Assembly: GCA_002307275.1 (NCBI GenBank)
Contig: DBTX01000008.1
Coordinates: forward strand, 32,784-96,783
DNA length: 64,000 nt
Direction: 5' to 3'
Origin: Hungateiclostridiaceae bacterium UBA1305
Lineage (GTDB): Bacteria; Bacillota; Clostridia; Acetivibrionales; DTU013
The position numbers and the translations under genes were made by a program. Positions 8,301-16,893 of this stretch are shown here, one piece after another. The notes beneath the pieces are model-generated. The model did not search any database, was not told where the DNA came from, and saw nothing but the letters and a program-made list of their open reading frames with translations. Each line of letters starts with the position of its first letter. Positions within the stretch are counted from its first letter, which is position 1.

Positions 8301-11300
8301 CCCGGAACGCGGAAACATCTTTTACAATGGGCGTTCAAGTACCCGTAATGGTCAGACCGGTACAGAGCCTTATTATAACTGGGGTGCTAATGAGCCAAGC
8401 AACAGTAACAACAGTGAGAATTGTCTTACGACGCTTGTCCTGGGTTTTAATGGAATACAAGGCACAGCTTTTTCATGGAATGACATATCCTACGGCAGTA
8501 AATATAGTACAGGAACATACGATCCCAAGGGCTGTTTTGTCGAATACGGCAATCTGGCCCTGGGCAGCAACGAGATCGTCGACACAACCAAATACGCCAG
8601 TGACGGCGGTACCATCATCAAATTGAGTTATGCGGCGACGATAAGCGGAAGCCCGGTGTCCGGTCAGACGCTGACGGCAACGCTCACCGGAGCAAGCGGC
8701 TCGGAAACACTTGCCTACCAGTGGATGCGCGAAGACACGGCCATTGACAAAGCAACGGGAGTGACATATAAGTTGACCGACGACGATGTGGGTTATAAAA
8801 TTGCAGTGAAAATTACAGTGGATGGCAGTGCTGCAGTGACAAGTCCTGACGTAGGACCGGTGACCGCCGCACTCAAGCCCACACTAACGGCCACAGCGGA
8901 CAATACGCACAACTGCGTCAGCCTGACCTGGACGCCCGGGGGCACCGCCGACCATTACATGGTCTATCAGAAGGACAGCAGCGAGACCATCTGTCAGTCA
9001 ATCCCCGTTAGCACAGTTATCAAGGTTCTGAACGTGTATCCGGATATAGACGGCTCGGACAGCCTGAATAAGTGGATGGACACAAACAGTCTTGGAAGCC
9101 CCAAAATCAACGGTACGCAGTATACCATGACGGTTACAAAGACATCTCTGACAGAATTCAACACCAACTACGCCACTGATCTGAAGATCAGCGGCGGGTC
9201 CTATAACTACGATGTTATCTACTTCGGAGCCTGGGACGAAAACAACAAGCTAGAACTGAGCACCAATGCGATGAAGGCTGTAAAAGCATTCATCGATTAC
9301 GGCGGCGGCTGCCTGCTTGGTCACGATACGGAGAGCTTTACGCATACAAACTTTATAGATTTGGCTAGAACCTACCTTAATATGGATGTGGACTACAAAG
9401 GCGACTGGGATACCGGTGGAGCGAGCTCAGCCTACCCGCCGATCGGAGACGAAAAGGTGCTCGTGCATAAAAAAGGCATGCTGACCAACTACCCTTATTC
9501 GCTCGGAGACGTTGGCACTATGCTAAGCACGTCTTTGTCCCACAGTTATTATGAATTTGCCATGGGAGACGTATGGTTTACCTATCCGTCAAACACGTTT
9601 GGTAATCAAACACCACTTGCAGACGCCGAAAAAAGTGTAAGCAAAGGCGGGGTTGCCGGTACAAACAACTTTTACCTGACCACGTGGAACAACTGCGCGG
9701 CCATACAGACAGGACACAGCAACGGAGTGGCAACTCCGGATGAGCAGAAAATCCTCGCCAATACCCTCTATTATCTGGCCCAGGCCACAAAAAGCACTTC
9801 GGCAACGGACCACATGGCGCAGGATTTGGCCGCACCGGATGATGTGATTTCATCCACTGTGGCTGTGCAGACCTCCGGCGACACGGCGCTGAACTGGACT
9901 GCGCCCTCGGACAACGGCAGTACATACGACTATTATGTCAGGGAGTTCTCCTCCGCTGACGGAAGCAGCTATGTGGATTCCGACACAAAGAGCGCCACGG
10001 TGACGGCAGGGGTATCCAAGTATTTTTATTTAGTCGATCAAAGCAGTAATAACCCCACTGCCAGTGAGGTCAAGGCGGCAAACCATGCGACGGCCGTTTC
10101 CACAAACATCAATGCCGGAACTCTCCCGGCTGGAAATTATTATGTCCATATTATGGCCGTAGACAATGCGGGCAACGAATCGGGTGTCACCACAGCTTCC
10201 TTCACCGTTCAGTCCGTGCCACCGGTGGCTGGCTCAGGCGATGCCCTGGGCTTTGACGGCACAGATGATTATGTGGATCTGGGGGAAGGTAACAATACTC
10301 TGATACTCGGGAACACTTTTACCGAAGAAGCATGGGTCTACCCGTCAGAAACAGATGATGCATATCACGGAATTATTGGCAACCAAATCATCGCCGAATC
10401 ATCTACACGAGCACCGGGCATTTGGGTTTATGATTACAATAAAGTCCATATGGGGTTTGGCAGCGGAACAGATTGGTGCAATTTAATTGATCCTGACGCT
10501 GTTCTTACGACAGATGAATGGAACCACATCGCGGCCGTCTATGATGGCAATACCTATTACCTCTATATAAACGGCGTACTCAAGGCGCAGAAAACTTTAA
10601 ATGCGACGCCGTGCAATACACCCGTTAGGTTTATAGGTAAAGTTGACAACTTTTTTAACGGCCAACTCGACGAGGTAAAACTATGGAACACTGCACGTAC
10701 GCAGGCGGAAATTCGATCCGATATGCACAGCCACCCGTCTTCCAGCGAAACATGCCTTGTCGGTTACTGGAACTTCGACGAAGGTTCGGGCAGCACCGCT
10801 TCCAATTCATCCTCAAGCGGCGTTGACGGCACGCTGACCAATATGAATACCTCAAGTGTATGGATCAGCTCATCGGCGTGGCAGAGCCGTGCGACGGCAC
10901 AGGATAGCGCGCTCGTCATTGACGCAGGATACGCGCCGGACGGCGGAAGCATTACGCTTGCTACCGGAAGCAAAGCTCCCGGCAATGGAACGCTTAGTTA
11001 CAACGATGAAAATAGAACCGTGACCTACATTCCAACCGCGGGCTATTATGGCTCGGATTCCTTTATCTATACCGTGACTGCGAATGGCGTGACAAAAAGC
11101 TATGAAGTACACATGACAGTTGTGCAAAAACCCGTCATGACGGGGCCGACAGGTGTAACCGCCGCTGCGGGAGCTTCAGCAACCTTTTCGGTGACAGTTT
11201 CCGCTCCGTCAACAGGCCTCAGCTATCAGTGGCAGAAATATGACGGCAGCAACTGGAACAACATCACCAGCGCGACAGACGCGACATACACCATCGGCAG

Positions 11301-14226
11301 CGTAGCGGCGGGCGACGCGAGACAGTACCGCTGTGTGGTGATAAATACGGATGGAACCATATCGGCGCAGACCACGTCGGATACGGCGACACTGATGGTG
11401 ACATATTCCGTCACCGTGACAGACAACGGGAACGGTACGGGAAGCGCGAGCCCCGCCACCGCGACACTGGGCGACGATGTCACTCTGACGGCAACGCCAA
11501 GCACCGGATACCACTTTAAGGATTGGCAGGTCATCAGCGGCGGTGTGACCGTAACAGGCAACAAGTTCACCATGCCGGCTGAGGCGGTCGAAGTTAAGGC
11601 CGTATTTGAGAAGACCAATTATTCCGTCACCGTGACAGATGACGGAAATGGTACAGGAAGCGCAAGCCCCGTTACCGCGACATTGAACGATGAAGTCACT
11701 TTGACGGCAAGTCCCGCCACAGGATACCACTTTAAGGATTGGCAGGTCATCAGCGGCAGTGTGACCATAACGGGCAACAAGTTTACCATGCCGGCTGAGG
11801 CGGTGAAAGTAAAGGCAGTTTTTGAGATTGACACCTATACTGCTACGGTAAATGTAAAAAAAGATGACGCTGCCTCGTCCGAGCCAGTAACAGGAGTAGT
11901 GGAACTGAAGCAGGGCGGAGATACCAAGGCCACGCTTACGGGCGGCAGCGGGATTTACACCGATTCCGTCATAAACGGAATATATAGTGTCTATGTGAAC
12001 GGTGAAGATACTGGAAAGACAATTACAATTGATAATGATACCGCAAGTGTTACGGTGGATTACTATACGGTGAGCTTCTCCGCGACGGATACCGGCGCGG
12101 CCTCCGGCAGCAGCATAAGCGCTGCGGCGGGCGGGTCGGGCATTTCAAGCGGCACAGCTGTGCTGGCCGGCAAGCAAATAGTGCTCACGGCTACCGGCAC
12201 AGGAGCAAGTTATTACGAATACTTTTGGTCTGGTTCAGGCGCAAACGGTCAGACCGCTGATTTTGTGACCATTTCTTCGCTGAGCTTTCAGGTCAATGTG
12301 CTGTGCACCGTTACGGGCAGAGCGACCCCGGCAACTTATTCCGTTTCGCTGAATACTAACGGCGGTGCCATTGGCAGTGGAAGCATCCTCTCTTATACTT
12401 ATGGCACCGGGGTGAAGCTGCCCTCCGATGTGACCCGGGAAGGTTTCATTTTCGCAGGTTGGTACACCGGTTCGAATTTTTCCGGCAGCGCGGTAACGGA
12501 AATCAGCGCCGCAGATACGGGTAATAAGACCTTCTACGCAAAATGGCGGTACTATACCGTCAATGGTACCGTCGTCGATGAGGACAGTAATACGGTTCAT
12601 GGCGCAACCGTCACAATCCGCGGAAACAACATTACAAAGCAGACGACAACGACGGATGCGGACGGGAAATATTCTTTCAGTGATATTCCGAAAGGCGCGT
12701 ACAACATTATTGCGACATATGAGGTCGTCACCACAACGATCATTATCAATGTGGTGGACGAAGACATAAGCGATGCGGAAATTGTGATGCCGTCGGTCGG
12801 CACAGAAAACAGCGTCTTGACAGTCTCGGATGATACCCCGGACGTGGTGGTGGGCTATCTGGATCAGCTGTTCAACAGCTCGGATGATACCTATGTCGGC
12901 CAAGACAGCGGCAACACAGTGGAAATTAAACTGGCCGTGAAGGAACAGAGTGCGGATGATGCGGATGGTGGTACAGAGATCCTATCCCTTGCGGGTGGAC
13001 AATCGATTGGCATGTATCTTGACATGACTCTGATAAAGACCATGACCGGCACAACAGATTCCACCAAGATACTCTCCGAAACAGACAGCCTGCTGAAAAT
13101 CATTATTCCCTATGACCTGTCAGACAAAACAAATATTAAAGTCTACCGCGTCCACAACGGAACAGCCGAAGTGATGACAAAACAAGCATACTCTACAGAT
13201 CAGCAAACCTCTGAGTGCTATATGGTGAGCACCAATGAAAATCAGGTCATCGTCTGGGCACGTAACTTCTCAACGTATGCAATTGCCTACTCCAATATAG
13301 CCTATGACAGCGAAAGCACCAAATACACGGTCGAAGCAACGGCAGGGACAGGCGGAAGCATCAGTCCAAGTGGCAGCGCCAGTGTGACTGCAGGAAGCAG
13401 CAAAACCTTTACTGTTACTGCGGAGGATGGCTATGCCGTCTCCGATGTACTGGTGGATGGCAAGAGCGTCGGCGCGGTCGGCAGCTATACCTTTATTAAC
13501 GTCAAGGCGTCGCATACCATCAGCGCGGTTTTCGCCAAGGTTAAGGGGCTGCCCTATTATCTGGACAGCATCGGCGGAAAGCTGTTCATCGGCTTCGCGG
13601 AGGACAAAAGCGGCGAGATGAAATACATCGCACCGGAGGCAAAGACGGTATTATTCACGCCGAATTCCAAGAACTTCACGGATATCTCGGACCATTGGGG
13701 AAAATCCTACATAGATTTTGTCACAGAGCGGGAAATCTTCATCGGGACAGGCAGCAACATTTTTTCGCCGGACAAAGGTATGACGAGGGCCATGTTCGCC
13801 ACTGTGATCGGCAGGCTCTACGAGCGCAGCTACGGCACACCGGGCGTCTCCGAGGTTCACGCTTTTACAGACTGCGATTATGAGAGTTGGTACGGTTCTT
13901 ACATTGACTGGTGCTCGGAAAACGGGATCATTAATGGTATTGGCGGCGGGCTGTTCGAACCGAACCGTGAGATCACCCGTCAGGAAATGGCGGCGATCCT
14001 GTATCGTTTCGCAGAATTAATGAAAGTATCCGCCATTCCGGCAGGTGCGGCGCTGAGCTATCCAGACTCTGTTAATATTGCTGCCTGGGCAGAACAGGCG
14101 GCTCTATACTGCCAGGAAGCAGGTATCCTTAAAGGACGCGACGGCAGTAATTTCGCACCAAAGGGAACGGCTACAAGAGCAGAGGTAGCGGCCATTTTGG
14201 AACGGTTTATTGAAAAAGTAGTTTAG
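5320..14226 (+). CDS. Giant multidomain S-layer-homology surface protein (2968 aa)
   Basis: A signal peptide (about 1-34, ending VCASS) is followed by a cadherin/Ig-like region, a LamG/concanavalin-like domain (about 200-400, VLNFDGSNDYVSVP), Ig-like modules (about 558-657 and 661-767), a C-type-lectin-like domain (about 897-1080, GYLATITSYGED and NWGANEPSN), another Ig-like module, a DUF5057-like domain (about 1230-1495, VLNVYPDIDGSD and DYGGGCLLGHDTE), a second LamG (about 1640-1845), an Ig-like domain, two near-identical bacterial repeat domains (about 2029-2170), an InlB/Flg_new repeat (about 2341-2411), a carboxypeptidase-regulatory-like domain (about 2411-2490), a third repeat domain (about 2667-2740) and three SLH domains (about 2786-2968). 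SLH domains anchor proteins to pyruvylated secondary wall polymers; no LPXTG is present. Likely an adhesin or carbohydrate-binding surface protein. GGAGGGG precedes the ATG. Likely controlled by the divergent regulator. Confidence 0.9.
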   Translation: MKHIEIRKKALSLILTFCLLLSLLPGLSLTVCASSNSAPTVANTSVTLPTIAEDVTDSSNAGITISSILNLAAASDVDGNTMGIAVTLVDDSNGMWELCDTEGTWWSITKYHDVTSITDSNAYLIPDGFSIRFLPGADFNGQAFFTFRVWDGTSGSSDTVVDTSGSNHAGSTAFSAGMATAAITVTAVNDTPQIHKYSTGNVLNFDGSNDYVSVPDPGLNNDSFTVEGWIYARSANTYSRFFDFGKGPGDTGDDGRNIIVQIDGTAETKGDLRFEVWNGTDRATDMSMIETSSPFTLNQWVYVSAVYNSATQMGYLYCNGSLEAKGSMKLTPNTTIIRDKSYFGRSNWTADEYFNGQMHSIAVWKEARTAGEVARDMNASFSGAEPNLVLFYPLNDTASSTTAQSTTGSNSGSLLNYSSSGGTEASTANEAMIVNDSTFDYQVSDSAGVNIPVGQMYLKDVDAGAAGVALTLSATNGTLALNTVDGVSITGNGSSIMTVSGTIDDLNEALKTLTYLSSAACTDIITATVTDVGNTSSGGSLSASETIGVTVNAAPDPATTPTITVQPPSSVTVALGHEANFLVTVAGPTSGSSYTCQWQVTTGCGSTWSNISGETGSSYSISSTTKSDNGTQYRCYVYDATDNTSATSDKATLTVLYPIMKMANVTPANSSTSIDVNTQLAMTFNEDVSANSGNIYIDGPSSTVYTIPVTDSNVVINDNIVTITLPGSLDYITKYHILIDPGALVDTYGGAYAGLIDSMAWSFTTTAVPVSSSPAVVLGNTTLNSSDSRYYFDSAAVGGNSIQTILISFSSGVASGDAINLPAAPGGFTVSSTSASNSYTKRINIDTATTGTDNASAVQSYLRDIGFALDSTHTSQSVKVTLTTENVQCDTFYDIDTQHYYQFIPYSSAAGTTWVDAYNSVKSMTYMGRTGYLATITSYGEDTLVNSLSGGMVGWLGGTALKYTDTEPVQGSLYYEGFDTTNINSGSNWYWACGPERGNIFYNGRSSTRNGQTGTEPYYNWGANEPSNSNNSENCLTTLVLGFNGIQGTAFSWNDISYGSKYSTGTYDPKGCFVEYGNLALGSNEIVDTTKYASDGGTIIKLSYAATISGSPVSGQTLTATLTGASGSETLAYQWMREDTAIDKATGVTYKLTDDDVGYKIAVKITVDGSAAVTSPDVGPVTAALKPTLTATADNTHNCVSLTWTPGGTADHYMVYQKDSSETICQSIPVSTVIKVLNVYPDIDGSDSLNKWMDTNSLGSPKINGTQYTMTVTKTSLTEFNTNYATDLKISGGSYNYDVIYFGAWDENNKLELSTNAMKAVKAFIDYGGGCLLGHDTESFTHTNFIDLARTYLNMDVDYKGDWDTGGASSAYPPIGDEKVLVHKKGMLTNYPYSLGDVGTMLSTSLSHSYYEFAMGDVWFTYPSNTFGNQTPLADAEKSVSKGGVAGTNNFYLTTWNNCAAIQTGHSNGVATPDEQKILANTLYYLAQATKSTSATDHMAQDLAAPDDVISSTVAVQTSGDTALNWTAPSDNGSTYDYYVREFSSADGSSYVDSDTKSATVTAGVSKYFYLVDQSSNNPTASEVKAANHATAVSTNINAGTLPAGNYYVHIMAVDNAGNESGVTTASFTVQSVPPVAGSGDALGFDGTDDYVDLGEGNNTLILGNTFTEEAWVYPSETDDAYHGIIGNQIIAESSTRAPGIWVYDYNKVHMGFGSGTDWCNLIDPDAVLTTDEWNHIAAVYDGNTYYLYINGVLKAQKTLNATPCNTPVRFIGKVDNFFNGQLDEVKLWNTARTQAEIRSDMHSHPSSSETCLVGYWNFDEGSGSTASNSSSSGVDGTLTNMNTSSVWISSSAWQSRATAQDSALVIDAGYAPDGGSITLATGSKAPGNGTLSYNDENRTVTYIPTAGYYGSDSFIYTVTANGVTKSYEVHMTVVQKPVMTGPTGVTAAAGASATFSVTVSAPSTGLSYQWQKYDGSNWNNITSATDATYTIGSVAAGDARQYRCVVINTDGTISAQTTSDTATLMVTYSVTVTDNGNGTGSASPATATLGDDVTLTATPSTGYHFKDWQVISGGVTVTGNKFTMPAEAVEVKAVFEKTNYSVTVTDDGNGTGSASPVTATLNDEVTLTASPATGYHFKDWQVISGSVTITGNKFTMPAEAVKVKAVFEIDTYTATVNVKKDDAASSEPVTGVVELKQGGDTKATLTGGSGIYTDSVINGIYSVYVNGEDTGKTITIDNDTASVTVDYYTVSFSATDTGAASGSSISAAAGGSGISSGTAVLAGKQIVLTATGTGASYYEYFWSGSGANGQTADFVTISSLSFQVNVLCTVTGRATPATYSVSLNTNGGAIGSGSILSYTYGTGVKLPSDVTREGFIFAGWYTGSNFSGSAVTEISAADTGNKTFYAKWRYYTVNGTVVDEDSNTVHGATVTIRGNNITKQTTTTDADGKYSFSDIPKGAYNIIATYEVVTTTIIINVVDEDISDAEIVMPSVGTENSVLTVSDDTPDVVVGYLDQLFNSSDDTYVGQDSGNTVEIKLAVKEQSADDADGGTEILSLAGGQSIGMYLDMTLIKTMTGTTDSTKILSETDSLLKIIIPYDLSDKTNIKVYRVHNGTAEVMTKQAYSTDQQTSECYMVSTNENQVIVWARNFSTYAIAYSNIAYDSESTKYTVEATAGTGGSISPSGSASVTAGSSKTFTVTAEDGYAVSDVLVDGKSVGAVGSYTFINVKASHTISAVFAKVKGLPYYLDSIGGKLFIGFAEDKSGEMKYIAPEAKTVLFTPNSKNFTDISDHWGKSYIDFVTEREIFIGTGSNIFSPDKGMTRAMFATVIGRLYERSYGTPGVSEVHAFTDCDYESWYGSYIDWCSENGIINGIGGGLFEPNREITRQEMAAILYRFAELMKVSAIPAGAALSYPDSVNIAAWAEQAALYCQEAGILKGRDGSNFAPKGTATRAEVAAILERFIEKVV
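11404..11832 (+). repeat. In-gene tandem repeat of ~216 bp (two bacterial-repeat modules)
   Basis: Two consecutive copies begin at about 11405 and 11621 (both start TATTCCGTCACCGTGACAGA) and encode modules sharing GYHFKDWQVISG and KFTMPAEAV. High nucleotide identity suggests recent duplication or homogenisation within the surface-protein gene. Confidence 0.8.
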
Positions 14227-14277
14227 CTCGATTGTTATCAATCATGTCAATGCGGCAAATCAACCTGGCAACTGAAA

Positions 14278-14320
14278 AAACAGCGGTCTGTAAAAACTCC
14301 ACAGACCGCTGTTGTCTTAT
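14278..14320 (+). terminator. Terminator-like hairpin after the giant surface-protein gene
   Basis: ACAGCGGTCTGT (14280-14291) and ACAGACCGCTGT (14301-14312) form a perfect 12-bp stem with a 9-nt loop. A short T-containing tail (TGTCTTAT) follows. It lies about 50 bp after the stop at 14226. Confidence 0.65.
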
Positions 14321-14354
14321 AACGCATCCGGCGGCTCGTGTCCGCCTGATATCC

Positions 14355-14510
14355 TTGTTCGGCAGATCCAAAATGTTGTTCGAAGTCAAACCGTATGAAA
14401 AAATTCCGTCAAGGAGTCTCGGTGTCGTATGGCTGAAGGATTCGCCGCTTTCGAAAGCATCTGAGGAATTAATAAGCTATTTCGATGATAATAAGATATC
14501 AGAAATTTAA
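14355..14510 (+). pseudogene. C-terminal remnant of a LysR-family regulator
   Basis: The frame ending at 14510 reads LFEVKPYEKIPSRSLGVVWL and then KDSPLSKASEELISYF, which fits the end of a LysR-type substrate-binding domain (a lysine/arginine strand, an aromatic-V-L-K-D strand, then the last helix). No DNA-binding domain or start is left, and the open frame upstream runs into the terminator hairpin. It therefore looks like the 3' scrap of a gene lost when the preceding GC-rich block arrived. Family assignment rests on a short motif only. Confidence 0.5.
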
Positions 14511-14595
14511 TCAGGATAAGTTCTCTTGCTTCTCTACGAAATAATACAAACCCTGTTGAGGCCTGTCAAGTAGTTTTTCAGTCAAAATGAAATGC

Positions 14596-14636
14596 GCTCC
14601 GGATATTGTACGGAAAAGTTCAATATCCGGAGGTGC
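14596..14636. repeat. Isolated strong hairpin
   Basis: CTCCGGATATTG (14597-14608) and CAATATCCGGAG (14621-14632) form a perfect 12-bp stem with a 12-nt loop in non-coding DNA, flanked by GCG and GTGC. It may be a terminator without a T run or part of mobile-element debris. Nothing else recognisable lies between the LysR remnant and the repeat copy at 14652. Confidence 0.5.
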
Positions 14637-14651
14637 ACTTTTAATGTGGGT

Positions 14652-14830
14652 GTTATAACACATCGGTTCAAAATAAAATTCTCCGATTGTAGATAATTTA
14701 TTACCCAGGTTGCAAAATTTCCTCAATAAATTTTACACCTATCTGCGTTTCAACGAGGCTGGCCGCAAGCCAAGCTTGCTGGCTCACCCATGCATCCGGG
14801 GTCGGGGACATCTTTCGCTTCGTTATAATA
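14652..14830 (+). repeat. Dispersed repeat family, copy A
   Basis: It starts GTTATAACACATCGGTTCAA, contains TTTCAACGAGGCTGGCCGCA and CCCATGCATCCGGGG, and ends GGGGACATCTTTCGCTTCGT followed by TATAA. The same order of words occurs at 30448-30668, and a shorter core is inverted at 53949-53991. The edges (GTTATAAC and CGTTATAA) are similar. It abuts the stop codon of the Gfo/Idh/MocA gene. Confidence 0.75.
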
Positions 14831-14832
14831 CC

Positions 14833-15924
14833 TTAATATTGTGTTCCGAGCGCAAACGCCGCCGGACGTTCACAAGGGCTCTTCAGTTCATAATGTCTTC
14901 CTTCATTCGATGCATCATGGAAGCCCTGCATGATATCGAGCACATGGTAAGCAACTTCTCCATTCGCCCTGTGCTTTCCGCCGTTGACCATCGCATGGGC
15001 CATATCCGCGACACCCAGTCCCCGGCTGTTTTCATTATAACCGTAAACGAGCGGTATCTCCTTCCACTCCTCCTGTCCGTGCATGCGGAAGGAAACAGGA
15101 CCACCGAAGGTGTTGGGGTCGGGCACCATCATGGAACCCTCGCTGCCATAGATCTCGATCCTGGGCAGATTGGCGTTCCAGACGTCAAAGCTTGTGATGA
15201 TGCTGGCTACCGCGCCATTTTCAAAATCAAGGATACCGGCTACATGAGTCGGCACTTCCACATCAATCTTTTTACCGTATTTCGGCTGACTGGTTATTGT
15301 CCTCTGCGGGAACGAAATCCTTGCAGAGCCAGTGACCCTCTTTGCAGGACCCAGCAGTGCAACCAGTGCAGTCAGATAATACGGGCCCATATCGAACATC
15401 GGACCGCCACCGGCCTGATAATAAAACTCAGGTGCCGGATGCCAGCTCTCATGCCCATGGCAGGTCATAAATGCTGTTGCTGCAACCGGAGTTCCTATCC
15501 AGCCGTCATCAATAAGCTTTCTGCATGTCTGAAGCCCACCACCCAGGAATGTGTCAGGCGCACAACCAACCAGCAGACCCTTTTCCTTTGCTAACGCAAG
15601 AACCTTTTTGCCATCTTCCCTGTTCACTGCAAATGGCTTTTCATTATAAACATGCTTCCCGGCATTCAAAGCCGCAAGGTTCACTTCGGCATGCGCCGCA
15701 GGGATCGTCAGATTTAATACGATTTCAACCTCAGGATCAGCCAGAAGCTCTGCAACTGTGCAGGTCTTTGGAATATTGAATTCCTTCGCCTTTGCTTCTG
15801 CATTTTCCATTACAATATCTGCACAGGCAACGACTGCTGTATTCTGAAACATCTGTGTCAAATTCTTCAAATAAATACCGCTGATAACACCGCAGCCTAT
15901 GACACCAATTTTTACCTTTCTCAT
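14833..15924 (-). CDS. Gfo/Idh/MocA-family NAD(P)-dependent oxidoreductase
   Basis: A 363-residue protein with an N-terminal Rossmann fold (KIGVIGCGVISGIYLKNL) and the family signature EKPFAVNREDG, followed by the C-terminal alpha/beta substrate domain with a GGGPMFDMGPYY motif. Such enzymes oxidise or epimerise sugars and cyclitols using NAD(P). It is the second gene of a minus-strand pair after a ThuA-like gene (44 nt apart). Gfo/ThuA pairs commonly occur in disaccharide or inositol-type catabolic clusters, and the divergent AraC regulator likely controls the pair. The substrate cannot be assigned. Confidence 0.9.
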   Translation of the reverse strand: MRKVKIGVIGCGVISGIYLKNLTQMFQNTAVVACADIVMENAEAKAKEFNIPKTCTVAELLADPEVEIVLNLTIPAAHAEVNLAALNAGKHVYNEKPFAVNREDGKKVLALAKEKGLLVGCAPDTFLGGGLQTCRKLIDDGWIGTPVAATAFMTCHGHESWHPAPEFYYQAGGGPMFDMGPYYLTALVALLGPAKRVTGSARISFPQRTITSQPKYGKKIDVEVPTHVAGILDFENGAVASIITSFDVWNANLPRIEIYGSEGSMMVPDPNTFGGPVSFRMHGQEEWKEIPLVYGYNENSRGLGVADMAHAMVNGGKHRANGEVAYHVLDIMQGFHDASNEGRHYELKSPCERPAAFALGTQY

Positions 15925-15968
15925 TCGATCACCACTTTCTATAAAATAAATCTTTTTGCAACTTAATA

Positions 15969-16688
15969 TTAAAACATTTTTGCGCTGCTCACAAATTCGT
16001 CCGCGCTTAGTCCGTCACGTACCACTATATCCTTGCCTTCTGCGGCCCAAAGGAATCCTCTGCGCATCATCTCCAATGCAGAGGGACTATCGAATATATC
16101 AGCATGGTGCCCAAGAGAATTATAGAAAACACGTCCGTGTCCCCATCTTTTTGTCCAAACCACGGGCACGTCCACCTGGCCATTCGACGAATGATACCAC
16201 TTCACAACAGGGAATCGCGTCGTCGCAAGAACCTCTATCGCCGGATCGACATGCACATAATATTGCTCGCTTTTTACAATGAAATCATCAATGCCTTCAA
16301 CAATCGAGCCGGATGTCCTGCGAACATCAACACTGTATTCCACTCCGTCTCCGCCCGGATGAGCAACCCATTGGCCTCCGGTCATAAATTGCCACTCGAC
16401 ACACTCGCGGAAGGAATCGCACATACCGCCATGACAACCGACAATACCCACTCCCGCAGCGACAGCTTCGATGACCGGCGTTACCTGCTCTTTTGTTATT
16501 TTGCCCATTGTCCAAACCGGAACAATAAGGTGCAGGGACTTCAGCTTATCCGCATCAAGAAACGAATCCAGCGTATCACTAACCTCAACTTCAAAATTCT
16601 CATTTACCAGGAGCTTTCGGAACACCTCGGCCACCTGCACCGGCTCATGCCCATCCCAGCCGCCATGAACAATCAAAGCTTTTTTCAT
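15969..16688 (-). CDS. ThuA-like domain protein
   Basis: The 239-residue product matches the ThuA family (class-I glutamine-amidotransferase-like fold): KALIVHGGWDGHEP at the start, VGCHGG in the centre, and the late WGHGRVFYNSLGHHADIF motif typical of ThuA. ThuA proteins are linked to trehalose, sucrose and other sugar use, with a proposed role in ketosugar metabolism. It is translated with the downstream Gfo/Idh/MocA gene. AGGAGGAATTC lies close upstream of the ATG at 16688. Confidence 0.88.
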   Translation of the reverse strand: MKKALIVHGGWDGHEPVQVAEVFRKLLVNENFEVEVSDTLDSFLDADKLKSLHLIVPVWTMGKITKEQVTPVIEAVAAGVGIVGCHGGMCDSFRECVEWQFMTGGQWVAHPGGDGVEYSVDVRRTSGSIVEGIDDFIVKSEQYYVHVDPAIEVLATTRFPVVKWYHSSNGQVDVPVVWTKRWGHGRVFYNSLGHHADIFDSPSALEMMRRGFLWAAEGKDIVVRDGLSADEFVSSAKMF

Positions 16689-16831
16689 CCAGAATTCCTC
16701 CTTTTATAGATCATGCAAAAAGAATTGCAATATCAAGTTTTTGCATTTATCCTAACTTTCTATACTTTTATTACATGCATATGATTATATAAAAAATGCA
16801 TGTGTGAGTCTCGCCACATTAATATTTTGCA

Positions 16832-16861
16832 TAGACATATTTTGCTCTATTTTGATATAAT
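16832..16861 (+). promoter_or_regulatory. Promoter of the AraC-family regulator gene
   Basis: TAGACA (16832-16837), an 18-bp spacer and TATAAT (16856-16861) lie 32 bp upstream of the AraC-type start. The 205-bp divergent region presumably also holds the thuA-side promoter, which I could not place. Confidence 0.55.
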
Positions 16862-16893
16862 GTAAGTGAAAAAAAGGGGGGAACCAAGGCCAT

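Noticed and set aside
12235..12903. Minus-strand ORF of 222 codons inside the giant surface-protein gene
   Set aside because: An antisense shadow frame of the repeat-rich coding sequence with no ribosome binding site or domain.
14511..14726. Transposase remnant between the LysR scrap and repeat copy A
   Set aside because: A minus-strand frame looks slightly protein-like (LLDRPQQGLYYFVEKQ), but no transposase motif or terminal repeat could be supported.
14710..15594. Plus-strand ORF of 294 codons
   Set aside because: It runs antisense through the clear Gfo/Idh/MocA gene and repeat copy A; composition is that of a shadow frame.
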